From: Lysobacter sp.
GTDB taxonomy: Bacteria; Pseudomonadota; Gammaproteobacteria; Xanthomonadales; Xanthomonadaceae
NCBI GenBank assembly: GCA_019634715.1
Contig: JAHCAU010000010.1
Span: 1-64,000 of the forward strand
Direction of reading: 5' to 3'
DNA length: 64,000 nt
Under the pieces are notes generated by a model, which did not search any database, was not told the DNA's origin, and worked only from the letters and a program-made list of their open reading frames with translations. Below, one piece after another: positions 7,568 through 20,969 of this stretch (positions are counted from its first letter, which is position 1; the number at the start of each line of letters is the position of its first letter). The position numbers and the translations under genes were made by a program.

Positions 7568-8608
7568 ATGAACCTCGAACTGCCCCCGCTCGCGCCCTGG
7601 CAGCAGCGCGTCCACGACCAGGCCGTCGCCGCGCTCGACAGCGGCCGCCTCGGCCATGGCCTGCTGTTCTGCGGTCCCGCGCACCTGGGCAAGCGCGCGC
7701 TCGCCGAGCGCCTCGCGCGGCGCCTGCTGTGCGAGGCCCGCGCCCCCGGCGACGACGCCTGCGGTCGCTGCCGCGGCTGCACGCTGTTCGCGCACCGCGT
7801 GCAGCGCGATCCGCTGGAAGTGCGGCCCGACGGTTCGCCCTCGCATCCCTTCGGCCACGCAGGCCATCCCGATCTGCACCTGCTCGGCCACGAGGTCAAC
7901 GACAAGACCGACAAGCCGCGCGCCGAGATCGTGATCGACCAGATCCGCAAGCTGTCGGAAAAGCTCGCCCTGACCGCGCAGTACGGCGCGGCGCAGGTCG
8001 CGATCATCGACCCGGCCGACGCCATCAACCACGCCGCCTGCAATGCATTGCTGAAGACGCTGGAGGAGCCGCAGCCGGGCCGCTACCTGTGGCTGGTCAG
8101 CGCCAACCCCGCGCGCCTGCCGGCGACGATCCGCAGCCGCTGCCAGCGACTCGAATTCCGCCTGCCGCCGCTCGACGAGGCACAGGCCTGGCTGCGCGCG
8201 CAGGGGCATGCGGACGCGGCCGTGCGCGAAGCGCTCGACGCCGCACGCGGTCATCCCGGCCTCGCCGATGCCTGGCTGCGCGATGGCGGTCTGGCCCTGC
8301 GCCGCGAAGTGGCCGCCGACCTGCAGGCCGTGGCGCGCAACGAACGCTCGACGATGGAGACCGCCAAGCGCTGGGTCGACAGCGGCAACCTCGACGTGCG
8401 CCTGCGCCATGCCGCCGACCTGGCCGTCGCCGAGGCCGGCCGCTTGACCGATCCATCGAGAATCCGCACGCTCGCAACCTGGTTCGATGCCGCCAACCGG
8501 ACCCGCGACCTGCTGCGGACCACGGTGCGCGCCGACCTCGCGCTGGTGGAACTGCTCGCGCAGTGGCGCGCCGGGGCATCGCAGACGACTTCAGGAGGCA
8601 GACGATGA
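7568..8608 (+). CDS. holB: DNA polymerase III delta' subunit
   Basis: Clamp-loader subunit that, with gamma/tau and delta, opens the beta clamp. It is 346 residues. The AAA+ N-domain has a degenerate P-loop (GPAHLGKR), a zinc-site-like CEARAPGDDACGRCRGC cluster, the sensor segment LLKTLEEPQPGRYLWLVSA and the SRC motif in TIRSRCQRLEF. A degenerate P-loop is normal for delta'. The ATG at 7568 follows the REP-containing gap. The stop overlaps the pilZ start (ATGA). The product acts at the replication fork in the cytoplasm. Confidence 0.92.
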   Translation: MNLELPPLAPWQQRVHDQAVAALDSGRLGHGLLFCGPAHLGKRALAERLARRLLCEARAPGDDACGRCRGCTLFAHRVQRDPLEVRPDGSPSHPFGHAGHPDLHLLGHEVNDKTDKPRAEIVIDQIRKLSEKLALTAQYGAAQVAIIDPADAINHAACNALLKTLEEPQPGRYLWLVSANPARLPATIRSRCQRLEFRLPPLDEAQAWLRAQGHADAAVREALDAARGHPGLADAWLRDGGLALRREVAADLQAVARNERSTMETAKRWVDSGNLDVRLRHAADLAVAEAGRLTDPSRIRTLATWFDAANRTRDLLRTTVRADLALVELLAQWRAGASQTTSGGRR

Positions 8609-8973
8609 ACATGAAGCCAGCCGCCGCCGGCGGTGCACGCCAGGGCATCCTCTCGCTCGCGGTGAAGGACAAGAACGCGCTGTTCCAGGCCTACATGCCC
8701 TTCCTCAAGGGCGGCGGCGTGTTCGTGCCCACGCCCAAGCGCTATTTCATCGGCGACGAAGTCTTCCTGCTGCTGACCCTGCCCGAGTCCACCGAACGCC
8801 TGCCGGTCGCCGGCAAGGTCAGCTGGGTCACCCCGGCGGGCGCGCAGGGAAACCGCGTCGCCGGCATCGGCGTGCAGTTCGCCGAAACGCCCGAGGGCGA
8901 CGCCATCAAGGGCAAGATCGAGGCCATCCTCGCCGGCATCCTCAACTCGGACAAGCCGACGCATACGATGTGA
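8605..8973 (+). CDS. pilZ: type IV pilus assembly protein PilZ
   Basis: A 122-residue single-domain PilZ protein needed for type IV pilus biogenesis. The strong ribosome-binding site AGGAGG (8594-8599) lies within holB, and the ATG overlaps the holB stop. The N-terminus lacks the RxxxR c-di-GMP-binding motif of canonical PilZ domains, and the rest (ERLPVAGKVSWVTP, GNRVAGIGVQF) matches the orphan PilZ proteins of Xanthomonas and Pseudomonas. There PilZ works through protein partners such as FimX and PilB rather than by binding c-di-GMP itself. A strong terminator follows at 9016. Confidence 0.93.
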   Translation: MNMKPAAAGGARQGILSLAVKDKNALFQAYMPFLKGGGVFVPTPKRYFIGDEVFLLLTLPESTERLPVAGKVSWVTPAGAQGNRVAGIGVQFAETPEGDAIKGKIEAILAGILNSDKPTHTM

Positions 8974-9015
8974 TGGTCGCGTCCGTGCAGCGATGCGCGA
9001 GCGCCGCCCATGCAA

Positions 9016-9050
9016 CGAAAAAGCCCCGTGATGGTCACGGGGCTTTTTCG
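9016..9050. terminator. bidirectional rho-independent terminator after pilZ
   Basis: A perfect 16-bp stem (9016-9031 with 9035-9050) around a 3-nt loop, with A- and T-runs on the two flanks (CGAAAAAGCCCC / GGGGCTTTTTCG). It ends the + strand fab-pilZ operon and also lies just past the end of the - strand RidA-like gene, so it can serve both. Confidence 0.9.
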
Positions 9051-9073
9051 TTTCGCTTTTGTCGAAGCGTGCG

Positions 9074-9418
9074 TCAAACCGCAGCGGTGACGACGATCTC
9101 GATCTTCCATTCGGGCTTCGCGAGCGCGGCCTGCACGGTCGCGCGCGGCGGCGCATTGCCGGCGGGCACCCAAGCGTCCCAGACCTCGTTCATGCCGGCG
9201 AAATCGGCAAGGTCGGCGAGGTAGATCTGCGCCATGAGGATTCTGCTGCGATCGGTGCCGGCGCGGGCGAGCAGGGCGTCGATCGAGTCGAGCACCTGGC
9301 GCGTCTGGCCCCGGATGTCCTGACTGGCGTCGTCGGCGATCTGGCCGGCCAGGTACACCGTGTTTCCGTGCACGGCCATTTCGGACAGGCGTGCGCCCAC
9401 GTCGAAGCGTTGGATCAT
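9074..9418 (-). CDS. RidA family protein (YjgF/YER057c/UK114)
   Basis: A 114-residue protein of the Rid family, which hydrolyses reactive enamine/imine intermediates such as 2-aminoacrylate. The start MIQRFDVGARLSEM is set by an ATG at 9418. The family core is visible: VYLAGQIADD, QVLDSIDALLARAG and the C-terminal NAPPRATVQAAL, where the Arg corresponds to the conserved carboxylate-binding arginine of RidA. The divergence from the canonical RidA N-terminus suggests one of the Rid2-7 subgroups, whose physiological substrates are less certain. It stands alone between two terminators. Confidence 0.87.
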   Translation of the reverse strand: MIQRFDVGARLSEMAVHGNTVYLAGQIADDASQDIRGQTRQVLDSIDALLARAGTDRSRILMAQIYLADLADFAGMNEVWDAWVPAGNAPPRATVQAALAKPEWKIEIVVTAAV

Positions 9419-9537
9419 GGCATCGGTTCCTGCATGGGGAAGGGCTGCAGATGGTGCCACAGCGCCGCCGCGCTTTCGCCGCCGGGCGGCTTCCGCGAGA
9501 CGTATCCGGTTGATGCTTTTCTGGCCGATGCGTCGCC

Positions 9538-9572
9538 AACAAAAAAGCCACGCGGTGCGTGGCTTTTTTGTT
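9538..9572 (-). terminator. rho-independent terminator after tRNA-Phe
   Basis: A perfect 16-bp stem (9538-9553 with 9557-9572) built on AACAAAAAAGCCACGC with a 3-nt loop, and A/T-runs on both sides. It lies 8 nt past the 3' end of the tRNA-Phe gene in the transcription direction and separates it from the RidA-like gene. Confidence 0.88.
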
Positions 9573-9579
9573 CGATTCA

Positions 9580-9655
9580 TGGTGGCCGGGGAGGGAATCG
9601 AACCCCCGACACGGGGATTTTCAATCCCCTGCTCTACCAACTGAGCTACCCGGCC
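9580..9655 (-). tRNA. tRNA-Phe(GAA)
   Basis: A 76-nt gene with the 3' CCA encoded. Read on the - strand it begins GGCCGGGTAGCTCAG. The acceptor stem GGCCGGG pairs with CCCGGCC, the discriminator is A, the anticodon loop is TTGAAAA with GAA in the centre, and the T-loop GGTTCGATTCC is standard. Confidence 0.97.
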
Positions 9656-9808
9656 GGAAGAGCTGGCAATCATACGGGGTCATTCGATCCAGAGCAAGCC
9701 GGCTCCGTGCTGAATCGTGGCGCGCCGGCCCTATGCCTTGCCGGCGGGGGAGGCGCATCATCGCGGGCGAACACCGGCATCCGCCGTCCGCATCCCCCGG
9801 AGACCGCC

Positions 9809-10288
9809 ATGACCCGCGCCCTCGCTCTTTCGTTCGTGCTGATCGCCGCTGCGTCGTCGACCGCCTGCGCCACCAATGCCGCAGCGCGCGAGGCCGAGCG
9901 TCTTGCCCTCTATCGCAGCCATGCCGGCGAGCCGGTCGACAGCATCCAGTACCTCGGCAGCTACAGTGGCTGGACGCCGCTGGGCGACAAGGCATTCGCG
10001 CTGTGGACGCGCCCCAGCCAGGCTTACCTGATCGACGTGCACAGCCCGTGCATCGGCCTGGACTACGCCGACAGCATCGGCATCCGCAGCTTCGGTGGCC
10101 GCATCAGCGCGCGCTTCGATCAGATCTACGTGCGCGGCGGCGCCGGCGGCCCGAGTACCTGCCAGATCAAGGAAATCCGGCCGCTCGACGTGAAGGCCAT
10201 CCGCGCCGACGAGAAGCGCCTGCGCGACGAGCGCAAGATGCGGAACGCCACCGACGAACCTGCGTCGGATCAGGCGCCCGGCGGCTGA
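9809..10288 (+). CDS. DUF6491 family exported protein
   Basis: A 159-residue protein with an N-terminal signal ([20 protein letters not shown]) that could be a Sec signal peptide or a weak lipobox ending at Cys20; the -3 position is not a typical Leu, so lipidation is uncertain. The mature part carries the motifs of the DUF6491 family, which is common in Lysobacteraceae: [21 protein letters not shown], a PCIGLDYA cysteine segment, [10 protein letters not shown] and [15 protein letters not shown]. Two Cys could form a disulfide. Function is unknown. The 3' end overlaps the convergent yggX gene by 19 nt. Confidence 0.75.
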   Translation: MTRALALSFVLIAAASSTACATNAAAREAERLALYRSHAGEPVDSIQYLGSYSGWTPLGDKAFALWTRPSQAYLIDVHSPCIGLDYADSIGIRSFGGRISARFDQIYVRGGAGGPSTCQIKEIRPLDVKAIRADEKRLRDERKMRNATDEPASDQAPGG

Positions 10289-10554
10289 TCGACGGGAACG
10301 TAACCTGCCGGTTTTTCGGCGCCGTCGCCGAACAGGAACTTCTCCATCTCGCCCTGCAGCAGCTTGCGGTGCTCGGGATTCATCGGCGAAAGCCGGTTCT
10401 CGTTGATCAGCATCGTCTGGTGGACCAGCCATTTCTGCCAGGCGCCCTTGCCGATGCGCGTGTAGACGCGCTGGCCGAGTTCGCCGGGCCACGGCGGGAA
10501 ATCCAGTCCATCGGTCTCGCGTTGTTCGTATTCGCAGAAAACGGTGCGGGCCAT
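10270..10554 (-). CDS. yggX: probable Fe(2+)-trafficking / oxidative damage protection protein YggX
   Basis: A 94-residue YggX family protein. These small proteins protect iron-sulfur clusters against oxidation and may pass Fe(II). Diagnostic features are the N-terminal [12 protein letters not shown] with the conserved Cys, [11 protein letters not shown], and [16 protein letters not shown]. It is the last gene of the ftsY / AsmA-like / mutY / yggX run. The mutY-yggX pairing is conserved in gammaproteobacteria and makes sense because MutY is itself a 4Fe-4S enzyme. Confidence 0.94.
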   Translation of the reverse strand: MARTVFCEYEQRETDGLDFPPWPGELGQRVYTRIGKGAWQKWLVHQTMLINENRLSPMNPEHRKLLQGEMEKFLFGDGAEKPAGYVPVDQPPGA

Positions 10555-10567
10555 CTGTTCGTATCCG

Positions 10568-11770
10568 TCAGGAGTGTTGTCGTGTGATCAGCGTGCGGAT
10601 CGGCGCGGGAATGCCCAGTGCATCGAACTCGGTGCGCGAGACCCAGCGCAGCGGGGCCGCGTCGCCGGCATTGTCGCCGACATTCCCTCTCGCAGCATCG
10701 CGCAGCGCGACACCTCGCCATGCGCGCGGGTGCATCAGCAGGCGATAGTGGGTGAATCCGTGATGCACATCGTCGAGCGCGATGGCGTCGTCGTAATCGC
10801 CGTCGACGTGCGCATCGAACCAGTGCCGTGCGGCGTCGTGGTCGGGCGCTTCCGGCAGCGACCACAGCGCGGCCCAGATGCCGGTCGACGGCCGGCGCTG
10901 CAGCAGCACGCGGCCGTCGGCATCGCGCAGCAGCAGGACCACGGCCCAGCGCTCGGGCAGCGGCTTGCCGGGCTTGGGCGTCGGCAGTTCGTCGGTGCGG
11001 CCATTGCGGCGCGCGATGCAATCGTCCTGCAGCGGGCACAGCACGCAGGCCGGATCGTGCCGCGTGCAGAGCGTCGCGCCGAAATCCATCTGCGCCTGGG
11101 TGTAATCGGCGAGCCGCGCCGTCGGCAGCAGCGATTCGGCGATCGCCCACAGTCTTTTCTCGTTCGTCGGCAAGCCCGGCCAGCCTTCGATGCCGAACAC
11201 GCGGCTGAGCACGCGTTTGACATTGCCGTCGAGGATCGGAAACGGGTCGCCCCAGGCCTGCGAGAGGATCGCGCCGGCGGTGCTGCGGCCGATGCCGGGC
11301 AGCGCGATCAGCGCATCGAGGTCGCGCGGCAGGTCGCCGCCGTGCAGCTCGACGCAGCGTTTCGCCGCCGCATGCAGGTTGCGCGCGCGGGCGTAGTAGC
11401 CGAGGCCGGACCACAGCGCCATCACCTCGTCCTGCGACGCTGCCGCGAGCGCGGGCAGGTCGGGCAGGGCGGCGACGAAACGCTCGAAATACGGGACGAC
11501 CACGCGCACCTGGGTCTGCTGCAGCATGATTTCCGACAGCCATACCCGGTATGGCGTGCGGGGATGCTGCCAGGGCAGGTCGTGACGCCCGGAGACATCG
11601 AACCAGGCGAGCAGGCGGTCGGCGTAGTGCGTTTCCAGACGATCGGGCGTCTTGCTTTCTGTAGGAGCGACGCAAGTCGCGACGCCTTTCCCCCCGCGGG
11701 ATCCGGTCGCGACTTGCGTCGCTCCTACAGAAGTGGATGCCGCTTTCGATGAGCGAGGCTTGCGACTCAT
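10568..11770 (-). CDS. mutY: A/G-specific adenine glycosylase MutY
   Basis: A base-excision repair enzyme removing adenine opposite 8-oxoguanine, 400 residues. The HhH-GPD glycosylase core ([32 protein letters not shown]) contains the helix-hairpin-helix and catalytic Asp region. A C-terminal 4Fe-4S cluster motif (C-x6-CxxC-x5-C type, seen as [18 protein letters not shown]) and a NUDIX-like 8-oxoG recognition domain follow. The family-conserved part starts near [13 protein letters not shown]. The ~45 preceding residues are unusual because most are encoded by a palindromic repeat (11657-11732). No ATG, GTG or TTG occurs between that repeat and the conserved core, so ATG 11770 is taken. The ATG overlaps the upstream gene's stop. 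Confidence 0.93.
   Translation of the reverse strand: MSRKPRSSKAASTSVGATQVATGSRGGKGVATCVAPTESKTPDRLETHYADRLLAWFDVSGRHDLPWQHPRTPYRVWLSEIMLQQTQVRVVVPYFERFVAALPDLPALAAASQDEVMALWSGLGYYARARNLHAAAKRCVELHGGDLPRDLDALIALPGIGRSTAGAILSQAWGDPFPILDGNVKRVLSRVFGIEGWPGLPTNEKRLWAIAESLLPTARLADYTQAQMDFGATLCTRHDPACVLCPLQDDCIARRNGRTDELPTPKPGKPLPERWAVVLLLRDADGRVLLQRRPSTGIWAALWSLPEAPDHDAARHWFDAHVDGDYDDAIALDDVHHGFTHYRLLMHPRAWRGVALRDAARGNVGDNAGDAAPLRWVSRTEFDALGIPAPIRTLITRQHS
11657..11732. repeat. 27-bp-arm REP-like palindrome inside the mutY 5' coding region
   Basis: Two perfect inverted arms of 27 bp (11657-11683 and 11706-11732) flank a 22-nt loop. The arm core is GTAGGAGCGACGCAAGTCGC, a sequence repeated many times in Lysobacter/Stenotrophomonas-type genomes and normally intergenic. 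Here it lies in frame within mutY and encodes about 25 residues of a non-conserved N-terminal extension. In the mRNA it would form a very stable hairpin some 40 nt after the start codon. Confidence 0.8.
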
Positions 11771-13053
11771 TCGATCTCCTCCTCATCGAGCGTGACCTGG
11801 ACACCTTCCAGCGTCGCGCCGGAGATCGTCATCTGCGGCGCGCGCAGCGTGCCATCCAGCGGCGGCAGCGGCGAGCCGCCGGCCTGCCCCAGCCAGTCGA
11901 GTAAGGCCGGCAGTCGGAAGCGGCTGTCGAAGGCCATTGCGTCACGCCGCAGAGACAACGCAGTGGTGTCGGAGAGATCCATCCTGCCTTCGTATTGCAG
12001 CGCGAACGGCAGCGGCGAAGTCGAAGTCGAGATCGGTGGCGGCAGTGCGGGCCAGGTTTCGGGCCAGTGCGGCAACGTACCGTCGAGGCGCAGGATCAGG
12101 CGCTTGCCCAGCGACATCGCGCCGTGCGCATCGAGCGTGGGAATGGGTGTCGACGGGATGGACGTCGTGCCGTCGCCGCGCAGCGCGACGCCGGCCGGTG
12201 CGAGCGTGGCGGTGCCATCGGCGATGCGCAGCGGACCGCGCAGGCCGAGCGCGAACGGCAGGCGCGTATCGCCGGATTCGTAGCGGGCCGATGCACCGAG
12301 CGTGGCGGGCGTCATCGCGATGCCGTCGCCGCCGATGCGCAACGGACCCGAGAGTTTCACCGCGACCGGAAGGCGCCAATCGTCGCCTTCGAACGCGAGC
12401 GTGCCGACGATGCCAAGGCCGGCACCGTTCGCGGGCCGGCTCATCGCGACGACCAGATCGAACGGCAGCTTCAGCGCGCCGTCGATCGCCCGGCCGCGGA
12501 TCCGCGTATGCGCGCGGCGCTGCGGATGCAGCGCGGGCAGGTCGATCGCGAGGTCTTCGATGCGCAGCGTGCCGTCGACGACGCGGCCATCGATGACGCG
12601 CAAACCATCGGTGAGCGTGGGGATCGCGGTCTCCTCGCTCGGCGGGCGTTTCGCGAGCCACGCGCGCACGGCGGCGAGATCGAGTTCGGGGGCGTCGAGT
12701 TCGATCCTGCGGATCACGATGTCCTTGCCGCCGCTGCGAACGCTCGACCACGGCAGCGACAGCAGCACGCGCTTCGCGCGCAGCAGCACCGCGTCGCCGC
12801 CGGGTTCGCGCACGGCGAGGTCATGGACGACCAACTGCGGCGTGCCGCGCAGGCGCGCTTCGGCATCGGGCGATGCGGTGATCTGCAGCGACAGCGCCTC
12901 GCCGGCGCGATCGAGGATCAGCGGGACCAGTTGTTTCGGCTGCAGCAGCCAGGTGGCGACCAGCGACAGCGCGACCAGCAGCGCGGCGAGGACGAGCAGG
13001 CGCTGCCGCCAGCGGCGCCGAGGTGGGGGTGAGGCGGTGCCGGCGTCGCTCAC
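11767..13053 (-). CDS. AsmA-like membrane-anchored protein
   Basis: A 428-residue protein with a proline/arginine-rich cytoplasmic N-terminus, one membrane segment (about residues 18-37, LLVLAALLVALSLVATWLL), then a long periplasmic region rich in beta-strand repeats such as LRGTPQLVVHDLAV, LRIEDLAIDLPAL and LRAPQMTISGATLEG. This is the pattern of AsmA-type proteins, shorter than the ~617-residue E. coli AsmA. Roles in envelope or phospholipid transport are known for other family members, not for this one. It starts with GTG overlapping the ftsY stop, and its TGA overlaps the mutY ATG, so it is firmly embedded in that operon. Confidence 0.65.
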   Translation of the reverse strand: MSDAGTASPPPRRRWRQRLLVLAALLVALSLVATWLLQPKQLVPLILDRAGEALSLQITASPDAEARLRGTPQLVVHDLAVREPGGDAVLLRAKRVLLSLPWSSVRSGGKDIVIRRIELDAPELDLAAVRAWLAKRPPSEETAIPTLTDGLRVIDGRVVDGTLRIEDLAIDLPALHPQRRAHTRIRGRAIDGALKLPFDLVVAMSRPANGAGLGIVGTLAFEGDDWRLPVAVKLSGPLRIGGDGIAMTPATLGASARYESGDTRLPFALGLRGPLRIADGTATLAPAGVALRGDGTTSIPSTPIPTLDAHGAMSLGKRLILRLDGTLPHWPETWPALPPPISTSTSPLPFALQYEGRMDLSDTTALSLRRDAMAFDSRFRLPALLDWLGQAGGSPLPPLDGTLRAPQMTISGATLEGVQVTLDEEEIE

Positions 13054-14207
13054 GCGGTGCCGAGCGCGTCCGGCAGCAGGGCATCGACGAAGGCTTCAGC
13101 GTCGAATACGCGCAGGTCTTCCTGGCGTTCGCCGATGCCGGCGAAGCGGATCGGGATGCCGAATTCGCGCGCGAGCGCGAACACCACGCCGCCCTTCGCG
13201 GTGCCGTCGAGCTTGGTGACCACCAGGCCGGTGACACCGGCGGCGGCATGGAACTGGCGCAGCTGCGACAGCGCGTTCTGGCCGGTGGTGCCGTCGATCA
13301 CCATCAGCACTTCCTGCGGCGCGGTTTCGTCGATCTTGCCGAGCACGCGCTTGATCTTGCCCAGTTCGGCCATCAGGCCCTGCTGCGTGTGCAGGCGGCC
13401 GGCGGTGTCGGCGATCAGCACCTCGGTGCCGCGCGCCTTCGCGGCCTGCAGCGCGTCGAACGCGACCGATGCGGCATCGGCGTTCTGGCCCTGCGCGACC
13501 ACGGCGACGCCGTTGCGCTCGCCCCAGGCCTGCAACTGCGCGACGGCGGCGGCGCGGAAGGTGTCGCCGGCGGCGAGCATCAGGCTGCGGCCTTCGGCCT
13601 TGAAGCGGTGCGCGAGCTTGCCGATGGTGGTGGTCTTGCCGACGCCGTTCACGCCGACGGTGAGGATCACGAACGGTTTGTCGTTGGCGATGACCAGCGG
13701 CCTGGCCACCGGCTGCAGCATCGCGATCAGGTCGGCGCGCAGGGCGGCGAGCAGGGCGCGGGCGTCGGCGAATTCGCGCGCCTTCATGCGCTTGCGCAGC
13801 GATTCGACCAGTTGCGTGGTCGCGGTCACGCCGACATCGGCGGTGAGCAGCGCGGTCTCGATCTCGTCGAGCAGGTCGTCGTCGAGGCGCGGGTTGTTCG
13901 AGAACAGGCCGCCGAAGGCCTTGGCGAAGCTGCTGTTGCGCAGGCGCTCGCGCCAGCCGGGCTTGCCGGGGGCGGCGGCGGGTGGTACGGCGGGCTCGTC
14001 GGCGGGATGGGGAATCGAGACGAGCGGCGCATCGATCGGGGCATCGAGTGGCGCATCGACGGTCGGTTCGGATGCCGTGGCATCGGGTCCGGTCGGGGAT
14101 CGGGCGTCCGGCTGGGATTCGGCCTGGACTGCCGGCGGTGCGGCGGGGGGCGTGGGTTCCGTGGGGGGCGCCGCGTCCGGCTTCTTGCGGCGGAAGAAGG
14201 AAATCAT
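13050..14207 (-). CDS. ftsY: signal recognition particle receptor FtsY
   Basis: The SRP receptor GTPase that delivers ribosome-nascent chain complexes to SecYEG. It is 385 residues from the ATG at 14207 (MISFFRRKK). The N-terminal A-domain is acidic, Pro/Ala-rich and variable. The NG domain begins near KPGWRERLRNSSFAK. G-motifs are visible: GVNGVGKTTTIGKLA, DTFRAAAVAQL, IADTAGRLHT and TKLDGTAKGG. The frame stays open far upstream of 14207, but the family N-terminus and the divergent rsmD gene support this start. First gene of the ftsY / AsmA-like / mutY / yggX operon. Confidence 0.96.
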   Translation of the reverse strand: MISFFRRKKPDAAPPTEPTPPAAPPAVQAESQPDARSPTGPDATASEPTVDAPLDAPIDAPLVSIPHPADEPAVPPAAAPGKPGWRERLRNSSFAKAFGGLFSNNPRLDDDLLDEIETALLTADVGVTATTQLVESLRKRMKAREFADARALLAALRADLIAMLQPVARPLVIANDKPFVILTVGVNGVGKTTTIGKLAHRFKAEGRSLMLAAGDTFRAAAVAQLQAWGERNGVAVVAQGQNADAASVAFDALQAAKARGTEVLIADTAGRLHTQQGLMAELGKIKRVLGKIDETAPQEVLMVIDGTTGQNALSQLRQFHAAAGVTGLVVTKLDGTAKGGVVFALAREFGIPIRFAGIGERQEDLRVFDAEAFVDALLPDALGTA

Positions 14208-14306
14208 CGCGAAGGGGGCCTCGGAAGCGGCGGGGCGCGGGTGGCGCGCGAACCGCTGCAGTGTTGGACAATGCCGAATCTTACCACCCGCCCTTCCGGC
14301 CCCTCG

Positions 14307-15561
<1,255 letters not shown>

Positions 15562-15630
15562 ACGGCCCCCGGGCCGCGCGCATGCCCACCCCACCACACA
15601 CGAACCACACCAATGAGGGGAGATCGACCC

Positions 15631-16122
15631 ATGAACACCATCGCACGCCTGCTGATGATCGCCGTCCTCGCGCTGCCGCTCGCGGCCTGCAACCAGGCCG
15701 AGGATGCGCCGAAGGCAACGGAGAAGGTTCCGATCAGCGCTCCGACCGATGACGATGCCGCTGCATGGCGCGTCTACGTTCCCGATGTGGTGAACCGGCA
15801 CATGGACGGCGTGACCAGCGCGCCGTTCGTCTACCTGCTGCCGTCGGAAGCCTCGGATGATTTCCAGGGCAGCTACGACCGCCTGCTCGACAAGGCCAGG
15901 TCCGATGTGTCGCGCGGCATCCTCAAGGGCAACATGCTCGCCTATGCCTCGCCCAACTCGGCGAAGACCGCCGACCTGATCGTGGCCGCCTTCGCCGACG
16001 TCAAGCCCGGCAAGCTCAAAGGCGTGAAGCTGCTGTTCATCGGCAAGGCCGAAGACAGCGATCGCGTCAAGGCCGCGGTCGAAGCCTCGGGCGTGAATTA
16101 CGTCTTCGTCGAAGCCAAGTGA
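15631..16122 (+). CDS. putative lipoprotein of unknown function
   Basis: A 163-residue protein with a clear type II signal peptide: NTIARLLMIAVLALPLAAC, with the lipobox LAAC and lipidated Cys19. The mature part is mostly helical and contains DDFQGSYDRLLDKARSDV and KGVKLLFIGKAEDSDRVKA, the latter resembling an alpha/beta segment. The position between coaD and the YfhL ferredoxin is, as far as I recall, conserved in Xanthomonadaceae, but no function is known to me. A TACAAT element at 15548-15553, at the end of coaD, could be its -10 box. A terminator follows at 16130. Confidence 0.8.
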   Translation: MNTIARLLMIAVLALPLAACNQAEDAPKATEKVPISAPTDDDAAAWRVYVPDVVNRHMDGVTSAPFVYLLPSEASDDFQGSYDRLLDKARSDVSRGILKGNMLAYASPNSAKTADLIVAAFADVKPGKLKGVKLLFIGKAEDSDRVKAAVEASGVNYVFVEAK

Positions 16123-16129
16123 TCCGACT

Positions 16130-16161
16130 CCGACGGGGCGCGTGCGAATGCGCCCCGTCGG
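16130..16161 (+). terminator. rho-independent terminator after the lipoprotein gene
   Basis: A perfect 12-bp stem (16130-16141 with 16150-16161; CCGACGGGGCGC) and an 8-nt loop, followed by GTTTCC. The short T-run makes it a moderate terminator, but it begins 8 nt after the stop codon. Confidence 0.75.
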
Positions 16162-16245
16162 GTTTCCGCGCGTCGTCGGCCCCGTTGCCCGCCGCGCCCG
16201 CCGCCACCGGGACGCGCGCCGGGGCAGGCTGCCTGTGATGCCCCC

Positions 16246-16496
16246 ATGTCGCTGAAGATCAACGAGCTCTGCGTCAACTGCGATGTCTGCGAGCCGGCCT
16301 GCCCGAACCGCGCGATCTCGCAGGGCGACACCATCTACGTGATCGACCCGGCGCGCTGCACCGAGTGCGTCGGCCACTACGACGAGCCGCAGTGCGTCGT
16401 CGTCTGCCCGGTCGAATGCATCGACCCGGATCCCGAATTCCCCGAGTCGCACGAGGCCTTGCTGGCCAAGCTCGCGCGCCTGCAGAAGGAAGAGCC

Positions 16497-16500
<4 letters not shown>
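16246..16500 (+). CDS. YfhL-type 4Fe-4S dicluster ferredoxin
   Basis: An 84-residue ferredoxin with two 4Fe-4S clusters. The first binding motif is C9-x2-C12-x2-C15-x3-C19-P. The second is the extended YfhL form CTECVGHYDEPQCVVVCPVECI, with an insertion between the second and third cysteines. Electron partners of this group are not firmly established. The stop overlaps the ATG of the gamma-glutamyltransferase gene (ATGA), so the two are cotranslated here although a functional link is not obvious. Confidence 0.92.
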
Positions 16501-18254
<1,754 letters not shown>

Positions 18255-18299
18255 CCTGCACCCGATGACCCGCACGCGACACCCACGGAGGCATTCGCC

Positions 18300-19190
<891 letters not shown>

Positions 19191-19298
19191 GCGCAGGGAC
19201 GGGCTGATCCCGCACGCGATCGCGCCACTGCGGATCCCGCTTGGGTCGGCGCATCGCGCATGGCATGCTGGGGTGACCTTTCCGCTGATGGACGCCCC

Positions 19299-19694
19299 AT
19301 GCCCAGGATCACCCTGCTGTTCGCTTCGCTGCACGTCCTGCTGATGCTGTTGCTGGCGATGCGCGTGGTCGGCCATCGCCGCAGCGTGAAGATCGGCCTG
19401 GGTGACGGCGGCGACAAAGTGCTCGCGAAGAAGGTGCGTGCGCACGCCAATTTCGTCGAATACGTGCCGATGGCCCTGATCCTGCTCGGGCTGCTGGAGC
19501 TGTCCGGGCTGGGCACGACCTGGCTGTGGATCGCCGGTGGCGCGCTGCTGCTCGGCCGCGTGCTGCATGCGGTGGGCTTGTCGCGCAGCGCGGGCGTTTC
19601 GTTCGGACGCTTCTGGGGCATCCTGCTGACCTGGGGCTCGCTGGTGTTCATGGCCGGCATGGGGATCGGCATGAGCCTGGGCTGGCAGGGCTGA
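19299..19694 (+). CDS. MAPEG family membrane protein
   Basis: A 131-residue protein with four predicted membrane helices. The region KKVRAHANFVEYVPMALILLGLLEL is typical of MAPEG proteins (microsomal glutathione transferase / YecN group), where the Asn/Glu after the first loop bind glutathione. Detoxification by glutathione conjugation is the family activity, but not all bacterial members have been shown to be active. ATG 19299 is used; an upstream in-frame ATG at 19260 adds an unconserved 13 residues. Confidence 0.84.
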   Translation: MPRITLLFASLHVLLMLLLAMRVVGHRRSVKIGLGDGGDKVLAKKVRAHANFVEYVPMALILLGLLELSGLGTTWLWIAGGALLLGRVLHAVGLSRSAGVSFGRFWGILLTWGSLVFMAGMGIGMSLGWQG

Positions 19695-19721
19695 GTGCCG
19701 GACACGCGCTGAGCGTCGTGC

Positions 19722-20958
<1,237 letters not shown>

Positions 20959-20969
<11 letters not shown>

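Noticed and set aside
9580..9673. Short peptide resembling GRVAQLVEQGIENPRVGG on the - strand
   Set aside because: This is the well-known spurious translation of a tRNA gene; the DNA is tRNA-Phe.
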